64,000 nt of DNA from Burkholderia arboris (GCF_902499125.1 NZ_CABVPX010000003.1:248001-312000), one strand, 5' to 3'. Shown: positions 8,640-16,482, numbered from the stretch's first letter. The notes: a model not told the origin generated them from the sequence alone. Translations and numbers: made by a program.

Positions 8640-8832
8640 CATCACGCGACTGCTGTCGGATGCGCTCGACCGGCATCTGACGCTGCACGAGCGACTACAG
8701 GTGCGCTTGCATCTGCCGACCTGCAGCGGATGCAGAGCCTATCGAGGGCAGATTTCGCTGTTGCGGACGGCCGCGAAAGCGGCGGCAGGGCGGGAGCCGG
8801 ACGATGACGGTACGTCGTCCGGGGAGCGCTAG
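8617..8832 (+). CDS. zf-HC2 anti-sigma factor, 71 aa
   Basis: A small cytoplasmic anti-sigma factor. The zinc-binding motif HLPTCSGC (H-x3-C-x2-C) is at about residues 32-39, preceded by a helix that would contact the sigma factor. There is no membrane segment, so this is a soluble, ChrR-like or RsrA-like minimal type that may respond through its zinc-cysteine site. It overlaps the sigma gene by 23 bases in another frame, implying co-translation and near-stoichiometric synthesis. Confidence 0.85.
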   Translation: MLPGKCTDITRLLSDALDRHLTLHERLQVRLHLPTCSGCRAYRGQISLLRTAAKAAAGREPDDDGTSSGER

Positions 8833-8955
8833 GGCGCTCGTGTTGTGCCGCTACCGTTCGCGTCGCGAGCGGCGGGCTGCCCGGCGATCGCATCGGCATC
8901 GCGTGCCGGTGCGTGTGCCGGGCTGATGCTGTAAGAAAAATACACCCATCAAGAA

Positions 8956-9315
8956 TTATTCGAACAACGCCTTCACCGATTCGGGCGGCCGGCCGATGGC
9001 TGCCTTGCCGCGGTATACGACGATAGGCCGTTGCAAAAGAATCGGGTGCGCGGTGATCGCTGCGTAGGCTTCCGCGTCGGTCAGATCTGCGCGAGCCAGA
9101 TCGAGTGCCTTGTACGGCTCCTCGCCGTCGCGCAGCATGTCGCGAACCGGGCGGCCGAGCTGCCGATGCAGCGTTTCCAGTTCCTCGACCGTCGGCGGCG
9201 TCTTCAGGTACTCGACGACGTTCAGCGGCGTGCCAGTGGTATTCAGCGACTCGACCAATGCAAGCGTCTCGCGCGACTTCGAGCATCGGGGGTTGTGGTA
9301 GATCGTGATCATCAT
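8956..9315 (-). CDS. arsC: Arsenate reductase, glutaredoxin-coupled (ArsC family), 119 aa
   Basis: A thioredoxin-fold ArsC/YffB-family protein. The active-site loop HNPRCSKSRE has the catalytic cysteine at residue 11. The second signature RPIVVYRGKAAIGRPPE supplies the arginine that binds arsenate in true ArsC proteins. It reduces arsenate to arsenite with glutathione/glutaredoxin. No other ars genes are adjacent, so it is a solitary, probably housekeeping copy. The start is ATG 9315 or the next codon, ATG 9312. It is the last gene before the parS region. Confidence 0.88.
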   Translation of the reverse strand: MMITIYHNPRCSKSRETLALVESLNTTGTPLNVVEYLKTPPTVEELETLHRQLGRPVRDMLRDGEEPYKALDLARADLTDAEAYAAITAHPILLQRPIVVYRGKAAIGRPPESVKALFE

Positions 9316-9492
9316 TCAGGCCTGGATGGTAGAGCCCAGTATTGTAGCCAGTCTGTGTCGAGCGGCCGGTGGGATGGGCCAGGCCAGGCCAGACCGGTCG
9401 CGGATTCGGCCACGCGCTATACGGTCGAGCGACGTAGTGCGTCTTGAGCGCGAGAGGGGAGTGCCACAGGGCACACTTCAAAGCGTGGGTGT

Positions 9493-9508
9493 GTTTATGC
9501 GCATAAAG
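9493..9508. repeat. parS site 1
   Basis: GTTTATGCGCATAAAG, one mismatch in the last base from the perfect palindrome GTTTATGCGCATAAAC. Probable ParB-binding centromere site. Confidence 0.88.
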
Positions 9509-9615
9509 CCGGGGGGCACTATCTCGAGGTGATGGATGGCGACCCGCGAGCCAATGCCTTGTGACGGCCGCCTTGGGTGGAGGGAGGCTCGGATAATCGC
9601 GACGCAAGTCGGTTG

Positions 9616-9631
9616 GTTTATGCGCATAAAG
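9616..9631. repeat. parS site 2
   Basis: GTTTATGCGCATAAAG, identical to site 1 and 123 bases from it. Confidence 0.88.
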
Positions 9632-9803
9632 CCTGCGATCGTCGGGTGAGATGCCTCACGATTCTGAGCGCAGCCGTATGCCGATGTGCCACCGCACCGA
9701 GGGTCTCGTTGGATCGGTATGTCGCCCCGTAGCGGTATCGTTGCCCTCGGATTCAGGCGACGTCGGCCCGTGCACCTTCGACTCTCGCCATCCATTGCCT
9801 CCG

Positions 9804-9819
9804 GTTTATGCGCATAAAC
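9804..9819. repeat. parS site 3 (perfect palindrome)
   Basis: GTTTATGCGCATAAAC, a perfect 16-bp palindrome and the best match to the consensus. Confidence 0.92.
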
Positions 9820-9969
9820 GTCGCTTCCGGGCAATGCGTTGTGCCGGCGCACGTCGGTTCAGTGACTCGCCACGAGCCTGCGTACCTGGCCACGGTGTGC
9901 AGATCCCGATCCTCGCTCGCGCATGCCTGGCAATCTCGCACCCAGATCCGCTCTCTCGGTCTCCGCAGA

Positions 9970-9985
9970 GTTTATGCGCACAAAC
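9970..9985. repeat. parS site 4
   Basis: GTTTATGCGCACAAAC, one internal mismatch (T to C at position 12) from the palindrome. Confidence 0.88.
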
Positions 9986-10155
9986 CCGTTCGCTCGCCGA
10001 CAAGACCACTCCCATCCAGCGGAAGGGCAGCGCGTGAGCGACGATCGGCCCTCCCCGACGATGCAGCACGTCAAGGCAGAATCAGCGAGTAGCCCATCGA
10101 CCTCTTCGAGCATCAGCCACGCCCTCAAAAGCCGGCCACCGATCTCCGCCGGCTC

Positions 10156-10171
10156 GTTTATGCGCATAAAC
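10156..10171. repeat. parS site 5 (perfect palindrome)
   Basis: GTTTATGCGCATAAAC, perfect 16-bp palindrome, 45 bases upstream of the parA promoter region. Confidence 0.92.
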
Positions 10172-10200
10172 CAATAGCCCGAATGGCTAATGCGTAGTTG

Positions 10201-10244
10201 TTGAACGACAATTTCATTGAAATTCAAATATCGTCCTGTAGAAT
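10201..10244 (+). promoter_or_regulatory. parAB promoter with overlapping inverted repeat
   Basis: TTGAAA at 10217-10222 and TAGAAT at 10239-10244 are 16 bases apart, a good sigma-70 type promoter. It overlaps the inverted repeat AATTTCA-T-TGAAATT (10210-10224), itself flanked by TTGAA (10201) and TTCAA (10222). The overlap suggests repression of the operon by ParA or ParB, as in other par loci. The promoter is assigned from sequence only. Confidence 0.65.
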
Positions 10245-10270
10245 TCCAACGACCAAAACAGGAGTGAAAA

Positions 10271-10933
10271 TTGGCCGCGGAAATCATTGCAGTCACTCAA
10301 CAAAAAGGTGGCGTCGGCAAAAGCACGATTGCCATGCACCTCGGCGCCGCGTTCCATGAAAAAGGGAAGCGCGTCCTCGTCATCGACGCAGACCGTCAAA
10401 ACACGCTGGTTCACTGGTCGAGCGCATCGGGCGACAGCGAAAACGGCATTCCGTTTCCGGTCGTCAACCTTGCCGAAGCCGACGGCCAGATCCATCGCGA
10501 GATCAAGAAGTTCATCAACGACTACGACATCATCGTCGTGGACTGCCCGCCGTCGATCACCGAGAAAGTCTCCGGCGTCGTCCTGCTGGCCGCATCGATT
10601 GCCGTGATCCCGACATCGTCGTCGCCGGCCGATTACTGGTCGAGCGTCGGGCTGGTCAAACTGATCCAGCAGGCGCAAGTCATGAACGAAGACCTCCGCG
10701 CAGTCTTCCTGCTGAACAAGACCGAAGAGAAGCGCATGCTGACCCGCGAGCTCAAGCGTGCGCTCGAGGAACTCGGCTTCCCGCTGCTGAAGACGCAGAT
10801 CCCGACGCGGGAGGCGTACAAGCAGGCGATGGCGCTCGGTCAGACCGTGCTGCAGATGAACGATCGCGGCGGCAAGCTGGCCGCTGCCGAAATTCGCGCA
10901 TGTGCCGACGAAATCGTCGCCATGCTGCCCTGA
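10271..10933 (+). CDS. parA: Chromosome-partitioning ATPase ParA, 220 aa
   Basis: A Walker-type partition ATPase of the short class, without an N-terminal helix-turn-helix extension. The deviant Walker A motif KGGVGKST (with the signature lysine) is at about residues 12-19, the A-prime motif VLVIDADRQ follows, and the Walker B region IIVVDCPP comes after. ParA forms ATP-dependent gradients on the nucleoid that move ParB-parS complexes. The start is TTG at 10271: it has AGGAG eight bases upstream and begins exactly at the family N-terminus (AAEIIAVTQQKGG). A parS-like 16-mer begins immediately after its stop, before parB. Lacking the HTH extension, autoregulation would have to involve another domain or ParB. 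Confidence 0.95.
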   Translation: MAAEIIAVTQQKGGVGKSTIAMHLGAAFHEKGKRVLVIDADRQNTLVHWSSASGDSENGIPFPVVNLAEADGQIHREIKKFINDYDIIVVDCPPSITEKVSGVVLLAASIAVIPTSSSPADYWSSVGLVKLIQQAQVMNEDLRAVFLLNKTEEKRMLTRELKRALEELGFPLLKTQIPTREAYKQAMALGQTVLQMNDRGGKLAAAEIRACADEIVAMLP

Positions 10934-10949
10934 CTTTATGCGCACAAAG
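10934..10949. repeat. parS site 6, between parA and parB
   Basis: CTTTATGCGCACAAAG, the least conserved copy: both end bases and one inner base differ from the palindrome. It begins directly after the parA TGA and runs into the parB ribosome-binding site AAAGGAG (10946-10952). Confidence 0.8.
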
Positions 10950-10956
10950 GAGTCAC

Positions 10957-12018
10957 ATGAAACCTTCCCAATTTGCCAAAGGATTCCAAGCGCGCCCGGA
11001 TATCACGACGAGCGAGAAACGCACGGCGCTTGATCGGCTCAACGCGATTGACGGCATCGTCAAATCCGAGACGCCCGCCGCGGCACCGACCAAATCCGCG
11101 AAGAAAGACATCGCACCGCCGCCGGCGCCAGAACTCACGATCGATCCGTCGATCGACGAATCGCAGCAATATCGCGCGTGGCGCCTCGAAAACCGCTATG
11201 CGCCGGGGCAGGTGATCGAGCTGTCGCTGAAGGCGATCAAACATAGCCCGTTCAATCCGCGCCACTTCTATCTGAAGTCGTCGATTGCCGAACTCGCGGT
11301 CAACCTCGCGAAGCAGGGGCAGCAGCAAGCGATCCACGTGATTCCGGATTACGACAACCCGGGCACGTATTTCGTCAGCGACGGTGGCCGTCGCGTGCGG
11401 GCACTGAAGGAAGCGAACAAGGAAGCGGTCAAGGCGATCGTGATCGATGTGCCGATCGGTATCCAGAGCTACAAGCTCGGCTACGACCTCAACGTCCAGC
11501 GCGATTCGCAGACGGTGTTCGACAACGCCGTCGTGTGGCGTCGCTTCCTCGACGACAAGCATTTCCAAAGCCAGAAGGAGCTTTCCGAGCACCTCGGCCT
11601 CGACGAGTCGACGGTGGCCGTCGCGCTGTCGATCGGCAAGCTGCCGGAAGCGATCATGCAGGAAATGGTTGCGCGTCCCGATCGCTTCGGTTCGAACATG
11701 GCGTATCAGGTCGGCCGCTATCACAACGCGCGCGGTACCGAGGCCACGCTGCGGCTGATCAACAAGATCGTGTCGGACGATCTCAGCACGCGCCAGGTGT
11801 CGGACATCGTCAAGGGTCGCGTCGCGGCGCAAGAGACGCCGAAGGCAGCAGGCCGCCAGCGCTATGCGCAGCGTCTCGAGATCAAGCTCGGCGGCAAGTC
11901 GGTCGGCGACCTGAAGTCGTATGGCGAAGATCGCATCGAATTGCGCCTGCGCGGCCTCCCGAAGGACAAGCGCGACGCGATCCTCGAGCAGCTCGAGCGG
12001 ATGCTGTTGTCGGAGTGA
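10957..12018 (+). CDS. parB: Chromosome-partitioning protein ParB, 353 aa
   Basis: A ParB/Spo0J-type centromere-binding protein. A variable N-terminal region (residues 1-80) is followed by the ParB/Srx CTPase-type domain with IKHSPFNPRH and YFVSDGGRRVRALKEA, where GGRRVRA corresponds to the conserved GERRxRA box. The helix-turn-helix, QKELSEHLGLDESTVAVALSIGKLP, lies in the middle. The C-terminal dimerisation region ends in DKRDAILEQLERMLLSE. Start ATG 10957 follows AAAGGAG; longer upstream readings run through parA and are not the start. It should bind the GTTTATGCGCATAAAC sites. It converges on rep across a 92-base gap. Confidence 0.95.
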   Translation: MKPSQFAKGFQARPDITTSEKRTALDRLNAIDGIVKSETPAAAPTKSAKKDIAPPPAPELTIDPSIDESQQYRAWRLENRYAPGQVIELSLKAIKHSPFNPRHFYLKSSIAELAVNLAKQGQQQAIHVIPDYDNPGTYFVSDGGRRVRALKEANKEAVKAIVIDVPIGIQSYKLGYDLNVQRDSQTVFDNAVVWRRFLDDKHFQSQKELSEHLGLDESTVAVALSIGKLPEAIMQEMVARPDRFGSNMAYQVGRYHNARGTEATLRLINKIVSDDLSTRQVSDIVKGRVAAQETPKAAGRQRYAQRLEIKLGGKSVGDLKSYGEDRIELRLRGLPKDKRDAILEQLERMLLSE

Positions 12019-12110
12019 TGGAAACGGCCGGCAGGGCCTGGTGAAGACGCCGGGCCCGCCCGACTGAAGGGCGGGGCCGGCGGCGGCCCGTCAGCGGGCC
12101 TGAGCGGGCC
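12019..12110. terminator. GC-rich hairpin region between convergent parB and rep
   Basis: The gap contains nearly complementary arms GGCCCGCCC and GGGCGGGGCC around CGACTGAA, and a second GGGCC/GGCCC-rich stretch. No T-run follows on either strand, so it may only slow or separate the converging transcripts. Confidence 0.35.
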
Positions 12111-13478
12111 TCAGGCGGCCCGCGACTGGTTCAGCGTGAACGACAGCAGATCGCCGTCCGTCGGCTCGCCCCAGGTCTTCTGGGCCAGCCAGTCGAAAAA
12201 TGCCGTCTCGGCCAGCTTGGAATCGAGGCCGCGCTTGCGCCAGTCGTCGCGCAGATGCGAACCCATCGTCGGCAGCGCCTCCGCTTCGAACGACTCGCGC
12301 GCCACTTCGCGTTCCGCGTCGCCCTGCTCTTCGTACAGCACCTTCGCTTCCTTGCGGCGGAACGCCGAGAACTCGCTCAGCAAACGCGCCTTCAGATCGT
12401 CCGGCTGGGCGGCCACGACCTTCGCGGACGGCGTGCCCGCAGGCAGCGCGTCGACCGACTCGACCGGCGGCGCATAACCCTTCTTCAGCGCATCCTTGAA
12501 CAACGCCGGCGCGCTGCGCACCGGCGGCAGCGTCGTGCTGCGCATCCGCTGCTCGGTCATCTGCAGTGCGGCACGAATCCGGTTTTCCTCGCTGTCCGCG
12601 TACAGCGTCTGCGCTTCCTTCAGCGGGATCCCGAGTTTCACCATCCGGTCGACCAGCGTGCTGTCGAACACGTTCGGGTGTTCATCGAGCGCGAGCATCG
12701 GCTGCTTGCGTTCGGTTACGCGGAACTGGATCTCGGCGACCCGACGCCCTTCGCGATGCTCGATCAGCTCGACGAAGATGTTGGTGACCGCGTTGACTTC
12801 CGCGATCGCGGGGCGCAGGTAGTCGCGCTTGAAGTACTTGTACTCGCGCTTTGCCTCGTCGCCGGCTTCCGTGTCGGGCGTACCCGACAGGATCGGCCGC
12901 CACCATTCCCACGGCTCGCGCATCGTCAGGTGGCTCGGGTTCGTCAGGTAACGCACGCAGATCTCGTACAGTGCGAGACCGGCGCTGCTGCGCAGCTGGC
13001 TCTGGAACTGCAGGCTCAGGCGCGCATACTGGACCGGGTCGAGCAGCTTCTTCTTGATCTTCGGCGCGAACGAGAATTCGACCCACACGCGGCGGGTCGT
13101 CGGATCCTCGAGAATTTCCGCGTCGGCGATCAGTGTGGAGATCCCCCACTTGCGGCCGGGCTTCTGGCTCGACGTTCCCGTGCTCCATTCGACCTGCACC
13201 GACACCATGCGGCGCAGGTGTTCCTTCACCAGAGCGGTGTCGTTCGAATCGAAAGCGGAGTTGGCGACGATGTCCGACAGCAGCGCGCGATACGTATCGC
13301 CCGAGTCGTCGGCCTGCTGCGCGACGGCCAGCAGGACATTGAACAGCTTGCGAGTGAGGAGCGTGATCTTGCCGCTTTTCGGCTGAATGGCAATCGCCTC
13401 GACGGCCTTGCGCAATTCGGCTGAACTGGCACTCACCACATCCACATCGGTTTTCTTGGCGCGCTTCGTCGTGGCCAT
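12111..13478 (-). CDS. Replication initiator protein (Rep_3-type), 455 aa
   Basis: A plasmid-type replication initiator, expected to bind the iterons just upstream and open the origin. Residues about 45-290 look like the tandem winged-helix core of Rep_3/RepA-type proteins: KSGKITLLTRKLFNVLLAVA, then LYEICVRYLTNPSHLTMREPWEWWRPIL, YKYFKRDYLRPAIAEVNAVTNI and RRVAEIQFRV. A long charged C-terminal part (about 290-455) with a probable coiled coil is larger than in most plasmid Reps. Start ATG 13478. A degenerate, oppositely oriented iteron (13492-13506) lies directly upstream, as expected for autorepression. The locus is commonly labelled repA on Burkholderia second chromosomes. Confidence 0.9.
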   Translation of the reverse strand: MATTKRAKKTDVDVVSASSAELRKAVEAIAIQPKSGKITLLTRKLFNVLLAVAQQADDSGDTYRALLSDIVANSAFDSNDTALVKEHLRRMVSVQVEWSTGTSSQKPGRKWGISTLIADAEILEDPTTRRVWVEFSFAPKIKKKLLDPVQYARLSLQFQSQLRSSAGLALYEICVRYLTNPSHLTMREPWEWWRPILSGTPDTEAGDEAKREYKYFKRDYLRPAIAEVNAVTNIFVELIEHREGRRVAEIQFRVTERKQPMLALDEHPNVFDSTLVDRMVKLGIPLKEAQTLYADSEENRIRAALQMTEQRMRSTTLPPVRSAPALFKDALKKGYAPPVESVDALPAGTPSAKVVAAQPDDLKARLLSEFSAFRRKEAKVLYEEQGDAEREVARESFEAEALPTMGSHLRDDWRKRGLDSKLAETAFFDWLAQKTWGEPTDGDLLSFTLNQSRAA

Positions 13479-13491
13479 ACGTCGGGTCGGA

Positions 13492-13506
13492 GGTGAAGTT
13501 TCCCGG
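13492..13506 (-). promoter_or_regulatory. Degenerate inverted iteron upstream of rep
   Basis: GGTGAAGTTTCCCGG is close to the reverse-oriented iteron (GGTGAGGTTTTTCGGG) with one base fewer. It begins 14 bases before the rep start codon, a plausible site for Rep to repress its own gene. Confidence 0.45.
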
Positions 13507-13598
13507 AAGGATAGCGCCTGCGGTGATGTGCGTCCAGAACGACATGCTCACCATAGCCGGTGAAGCGCACCGGCAAAACGGCACTCACCCCAACCGCT

Positions 13599-14773
13599 CC
13601 CGAAAACGCTCACCGGTCCGCCGTTGCAGCGTTTCGGACTCTTCCAGACGTGCCGCGGGATGCGCCGATTCACAGAATTTCACCTGTGCACGACACGTGC
13701 GAATTTCGCTCCCGTATCGGCTCACCTTTCGAATTGTCGTAATTTTGCGACTGCGCAACCGTGGGTTTCGCACAGGGTTGCGATTGCACCTCGCCGCACC
13801 TTCCCGATCACCTCGCATCGGCCTGTATGCATGTACAGGCACGGCTCGCCGGAATGTCGAATCCGGATCCGGCGCCTGGAAAAGCGCCGTCGAAACCGGC
13901 CTGCCCGGCCCGATCGGGCCTGTTTGATCGGCCCGGGCGCGCATTGTACAGCGCGCCAATCGCGCCGGGTCCCGAAAATGCTCACCTTGAGCACAGCATG
14001 TTCATTCGTTCGAATGCCGACAAACGCCCGACACACGCGGGATCGACTGCCGGCGCCTCCCGAAAACACTCACCCTGAAGGAAAAATGCGGCACAGCAGC
14101 GGGCACAAGAAGGGCTCCCGAAAAACCTCACCGTAACCGCTCCGGTATCAAAAATCTCAATCCCTTCCGATACTTATGCACAAAAGGCATTTGGCTGTGC
14201 ATCGCAGGGATCCCCCGAAAAACCTCACCTTTCGGGCTCAACCCTTCATACGACAACCGTATGTCAGCCCCCGAAAAATCTCACCTGTGCCAAAGAGTGG
14301 CACAGCAAAAACGAGATTTCTTCCAGTCCTGGTGGGCTTTTCGGCGAATCTGGCCGGTCAAGGGTCCCGAAAAGCCTCACCTGTGACCATTTTTTCAGCA
14401 AATACCGTTCCCGAAAAACCTCACCAATGGGTCAGGTCACAGCCTGTGATCCATGTCCCGAAAAACCTCACCTTAACGGGATCGGGGCAGGAAAACCCGG
14501 ATTTCCCTCCCGAAAAACCTCACCTTTGGTGCACCACAGGCCCCCGAGAGCACTTTTGCTGTGCAAAATAACGTTCGTTTCCCGGAAATCCTCACAGCAA
14601 AATCCCGTGGAGTCCCGTGAAACCTCACCTTTCGCCAAATCTGCCCAAAAGATGGGCAGAAACGGGGCGCGAAGCAGGTCCCGCAAATTCTCACCTATGT
14701 CTGCACAGGCAGAAAACTGTGCAGTCAGGCACTGCGCGGGTTCTGTGGCTGTGCGGCCCCGAAAAGCCTCACC
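13599..14773 (+). repeat. Irregularly spaced iterons (15 copies)
   Basis: Sixteen-base repeats of the form CCCGAAAANNCTCACC start at 13599, 13971, 14059, 14117, 14214, 14270, 14366, 14410, 14457, 14509 and 14758. Weaker copies start at 13711, 14581, 14614 and 14680. The most common version, CCCGAAAAACCTCACC, occurs at 14117, 14214, 14410, 14457 and 14509. Several intervals are multiples of 22 (88, 44 and 66 bases), suggesting a decayed 22-bp register. All copies share one orientation. Expected binding sites for the Rep protein. Confidence 0.88.
14174..14182 (+). promoter_or_regulatory. DnaA box inside the iteron region
   Basis: TTATGCACA matches the DnaA consensus TTATNCACA exactly. It lies between iterons at 14117 and 14214. 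Confidence 0.55.
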
Positions 14774-14801
14774 TTTGGGAAATCTCGTGTTTCACTGTGA
14801 T

Positions 14802-14927
14802 CCCGAATCCGCTCACGACCTTTCCTGCAACGGCTCACGCAGCTCCCCGAACCCCATCACTTCAGCTCCCGCAGAAGATCACCTTGGCTCCCGTAAAACT
14901 TCACCTTGGCTCCCGGAAAGCCTTGCT
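14802..14927 (+). repeat. Phased iteron array, six units at exact 22-bp spacing
   Basis: Six related 16-mers start at 14802, 14824, 14846, 14868, 14890 and 14912, each exactly 22 bases from the last, so all lie on the same face of the helix. Individual copies are more degenerate than those to the left, for example CCCGTAAAACTTCACC at 14890 and CCCGCAGAAGATCACC at 14868. The array directly abuts the AT-rich segment, the usual arrangement for the unwinding end of an iteron origin. Confidence 0.85.
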
Positions 14928-14940
14928 ACATAAGGCTGTG

Positions 14941-15000
14941 CCGTGGCGTTAACGTTTTTAACTAAGGGTTCAAGGGTGTTTACTTCTAATACTCTCAAGA
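14941..15000. other. AT-rich candidate unwinding element
   Basis: In an otherwise GC-rich chromosome this stretch contains GTTAACGTTTTTAACTAAGG and GTTTACTTCTAATACTCTC. It lies between the phased iterons and a DnaA-like box (TTTTCCACA, 15015-15023). Assigned as a likely duplex-unwinding element from composition and position only. Confidence 0.5.
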
Positions 15001-15014
15001 CATTGGCTCACGAG

Positions 15015-15023
15015 TTTTCCACA
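15015..15023 (+). promoter_or_regulatory. DnaA-like box next to the AT-rich segment
   Basis: TTTTCCACA, one base from TTATCCACA, just right of the candidate unwinding element. Confidence 0.4.
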
Positions 15024-15248
15024 GACACCCCAACCCCTGAACACCCACAGGCAACCGGATCCGCTGTCATGTGAAACAAATGCCGAAATTCGGGGTCCGC
15101 AGGAAAATGCTTGTGCTACAAGGACTTGGCTAACTTTCTTCGCTTTGTTTCACGGAATCGTTAGCCATCGTCAACCAGATAGGCTCACAGATCCGATTTC
15201 TGTGCGAAACGACGTAAATTCACAACGTCAGCACGAAACAAGTATCAA

Positions 15249-15262
15249 GAAATACGTATTTC
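15249..15262. promoter_or_regulatory. Palindrome upstream of the KfrA-like gene
   Basis: GAAATACGTATTTC is a perfect 14-bp palindrome 20 bases before the probable start codon at 15283. KfrA-family proteins repress their own promoters through inverted repeats, so it is a candidate operator. Confidence 0.5.
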
Positions 15263-15282
15263 GTTATGATTGCCACAATTCA

Positions 15283-16482
15283 ATGTCTGTGAGCACGGTC
15301 ATGACCCTGGACGAAATGCGTCAAGTCATTCGGGAAGAACTGGAATCGCTGCGTGCCAGCGGCGCCCGGCGTCAGGAATTGTCGCTGCATGCATGCAAGC
15401 GCTTGTTCTTCGATCTCGGCATCCGGCCGTCGGCCGCCAACGTCCGCGATCTCACCCAGACCGGCAGTGCCAGCGATATTCCGAAAGACATCGACCATTT
15501 CTGGGAACGCATCCGTTCCGCGTCCAAGATCAGGCTCGACGGTGCAGCCATTCCGAAGGCGGTCGAGGAAAAGGCCGGAGCGTTACTCGGCGCACTGTAT
15601 GAAGAAGCATTGAAAGCGGCGCGGGACAGCCTCGATGGCGACCGCGAGCAGGTTCGCGCCGATGTGGCTGACGCCGAACAACGGTTGCGCGACGCAACTG
15701 TCCGCCAGGAAACGCTCGAAGGCGCGCTCGCTCGTGGTGAAACCCGAAACGAGCAGTTGCAGGCCCGTGTGACGGAACTCGAGGTGCAGCTCGCGTCGCA
15801 GACGACTCACGGTTCGGCAAGCGAGGCAACGTTGCTCACCACAGTCGCGCGACTGGAAAAGGAGCTGGCCGCGGCGGCCACGCGCATCGACGCCGAACAG
15901 GCGCAGAACGCTGCGCTGCGCGACCGCATCGATGCGCTGCAGGCCGAATTGCAGCAGCGTACCGAACACTACGCGCAACAAATCAAGGATGCGGTGGCCG
16001 AAGCCGAACGCCGCGTAAAGCCGATGCTGGTCGAGCTGGACTCGCTGCGCAGCATGGCGTCGACTTACCAGAGCGGTTTGCGCGACGTTCAGCGCAAGGA
16101 ATTCGATTTCCTGCAGCAACTGAGCTCGGCCAAAGCCCGCGCGGATCGGCTGGAAGAACAGCTGCGCACCCAGAGCGATGAGCTGGACCGCGCGACGCGC
16201 GACGTGAATTCGTTGCGTGCGAGCCGAGGCATGAATCCGGAAATCGCTGCGTTGATCCGGCGCCTGGCCGATGCCGGGCAACTGGATGCGGAAGCGTACG
16301 CCGCGATCGGCACCTCGCTCGATCAGGAGATTCCGGCGCCGACGCAGTGCCCGCATTGCGATGGCGAACCGGAGTTGTCACATGGTGACGAGGGTTTCGA
16401 GGTGGCGTGCCCCGAGTGCGAGCACGCTTCGGGCGCATGGCCGTCCCGGTTGGAAGCCGTCGCGCGGTTTGCCCATAGCTGA
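15283..16482 (+). CDS. KfrA-like coiled-coil DNA-binding protein with C-terminal zinc ribbon, 399 aa
   Basis: The N-terminal 110 residues resemble the KfrA_N DNA-binding domain (RRQELSLHACKRLFFDLGIRP, then DIDHFWERIRS). A long coiled coil of Glu/Gln/Ala/Arg heptads fills about residues 110-340. The C-terminus has two cysteine pairs, CPHC and CPEC, 19 residues apart, consistent with a zinc ribbon. KfrA proteins on IncP/IncU plasmids form DNA-bound filaments that assist partition and autoregulate. The start is ATG 15283 or ATG 15301; neither has a strong ribosome-binding site. It reads away from the origin and probably helps organise origin DNA. Confidence 0.75.
   Translation: MSVSTVMTLDEMRQVIREELESLRASGARRQELSLHACKRLFFDLGIRPSAANVRDLTQTGSASDIPKDIDHFWERIRSASKIRLDGAAIPKAVEEKAGALLGALYEEALKAARDSLDGDREQVRADVADAEQRLRDATVRQETLEGALARGETRNEQLQARVTELEVQLASQTTHGSASEATLLTTVARLEKELAAAATRIDAEQAQNAALRDRIDALQAELQQRTEHYAQQIKDAVAEAERRVKPMLVELDSLRSMASTYQSGLRDVQRKEFDFLQQLSSAKARADRLEEQLRTQSDELDRATRDVNSLRASRGMNPEIAALIRRLADAGQLDAEAYAAIGTSLDQEIPAPTQCPHCDGEPELSHGDEGFEVACPECEHASGAWPSRLEAVARFAHS

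Larger units (their letters stand above)
9316..10216. other. Centromere-like non-coding region with five parS sites
   Basis: About 900 bases without a convincing gene. Its structure is defined by five copies of a 16-mer related to GTTTATGCGCATAAAC, spaced 123, 188, 166 and 186 bases apart. The DNA between copies is not repeated. A small GTGAG-ATGC-CTCAC inverted repeat also lies near 9646-9659. Placement directly upstream of parAB supports a centromere. Confidence 0.85.
13479..15282. other. Probable replication origin of this replicon (non-coding)
   Basis: About 1.8 kb without a credible gene between divergent rep and the KfrA-like gene. It contains about 21 copies or near-copies of a 16-mer CCCGAAAAACCTCACC, all in the same orientation. 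It also has a DnaA box at 14174, an AT-rich stretch at 14941-15000, a second DnaA-like box at 15015, and a palindrome at 15249. Together these fit an iteron-type origin bound by the adjacent Rep protein. Confidence 0.88.

Noticed and set aside
9646..9659. GTGAG-ATGC-CTCAC inverted repeat as an additional iteron left of rep
   Set aside because: It lacks the TTTTCGGG half, so it does not meet the iteron pattern.
9493..10171. Operators of a regulator or scattered promoters instead of parS
   Set aside because: The copies lie in gene-free DNA directly before parAB, are near-perfect 16-bp palindromes and number six; centromere function explains them better.
13599..14927. CRISPR array
   Set aside because: The repeats are only 16 bases, degenerate, with spacing from 22 to over 200 bases and no cas genes; they fit iterons next to a Rep gene.
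13561..14952. Several small open frames in the origin
   Set aside because: Their peptides repeat PRKTSP or PEKPHL-type words that are just translations of the iterons.
15060..15165. GTGAAACA and TGTTTCACGG words resembling half-sites of the main chromosome parS (GTTTCACGTGAAAC)
   Set aside because: Only half-sites; no complete palindrome.
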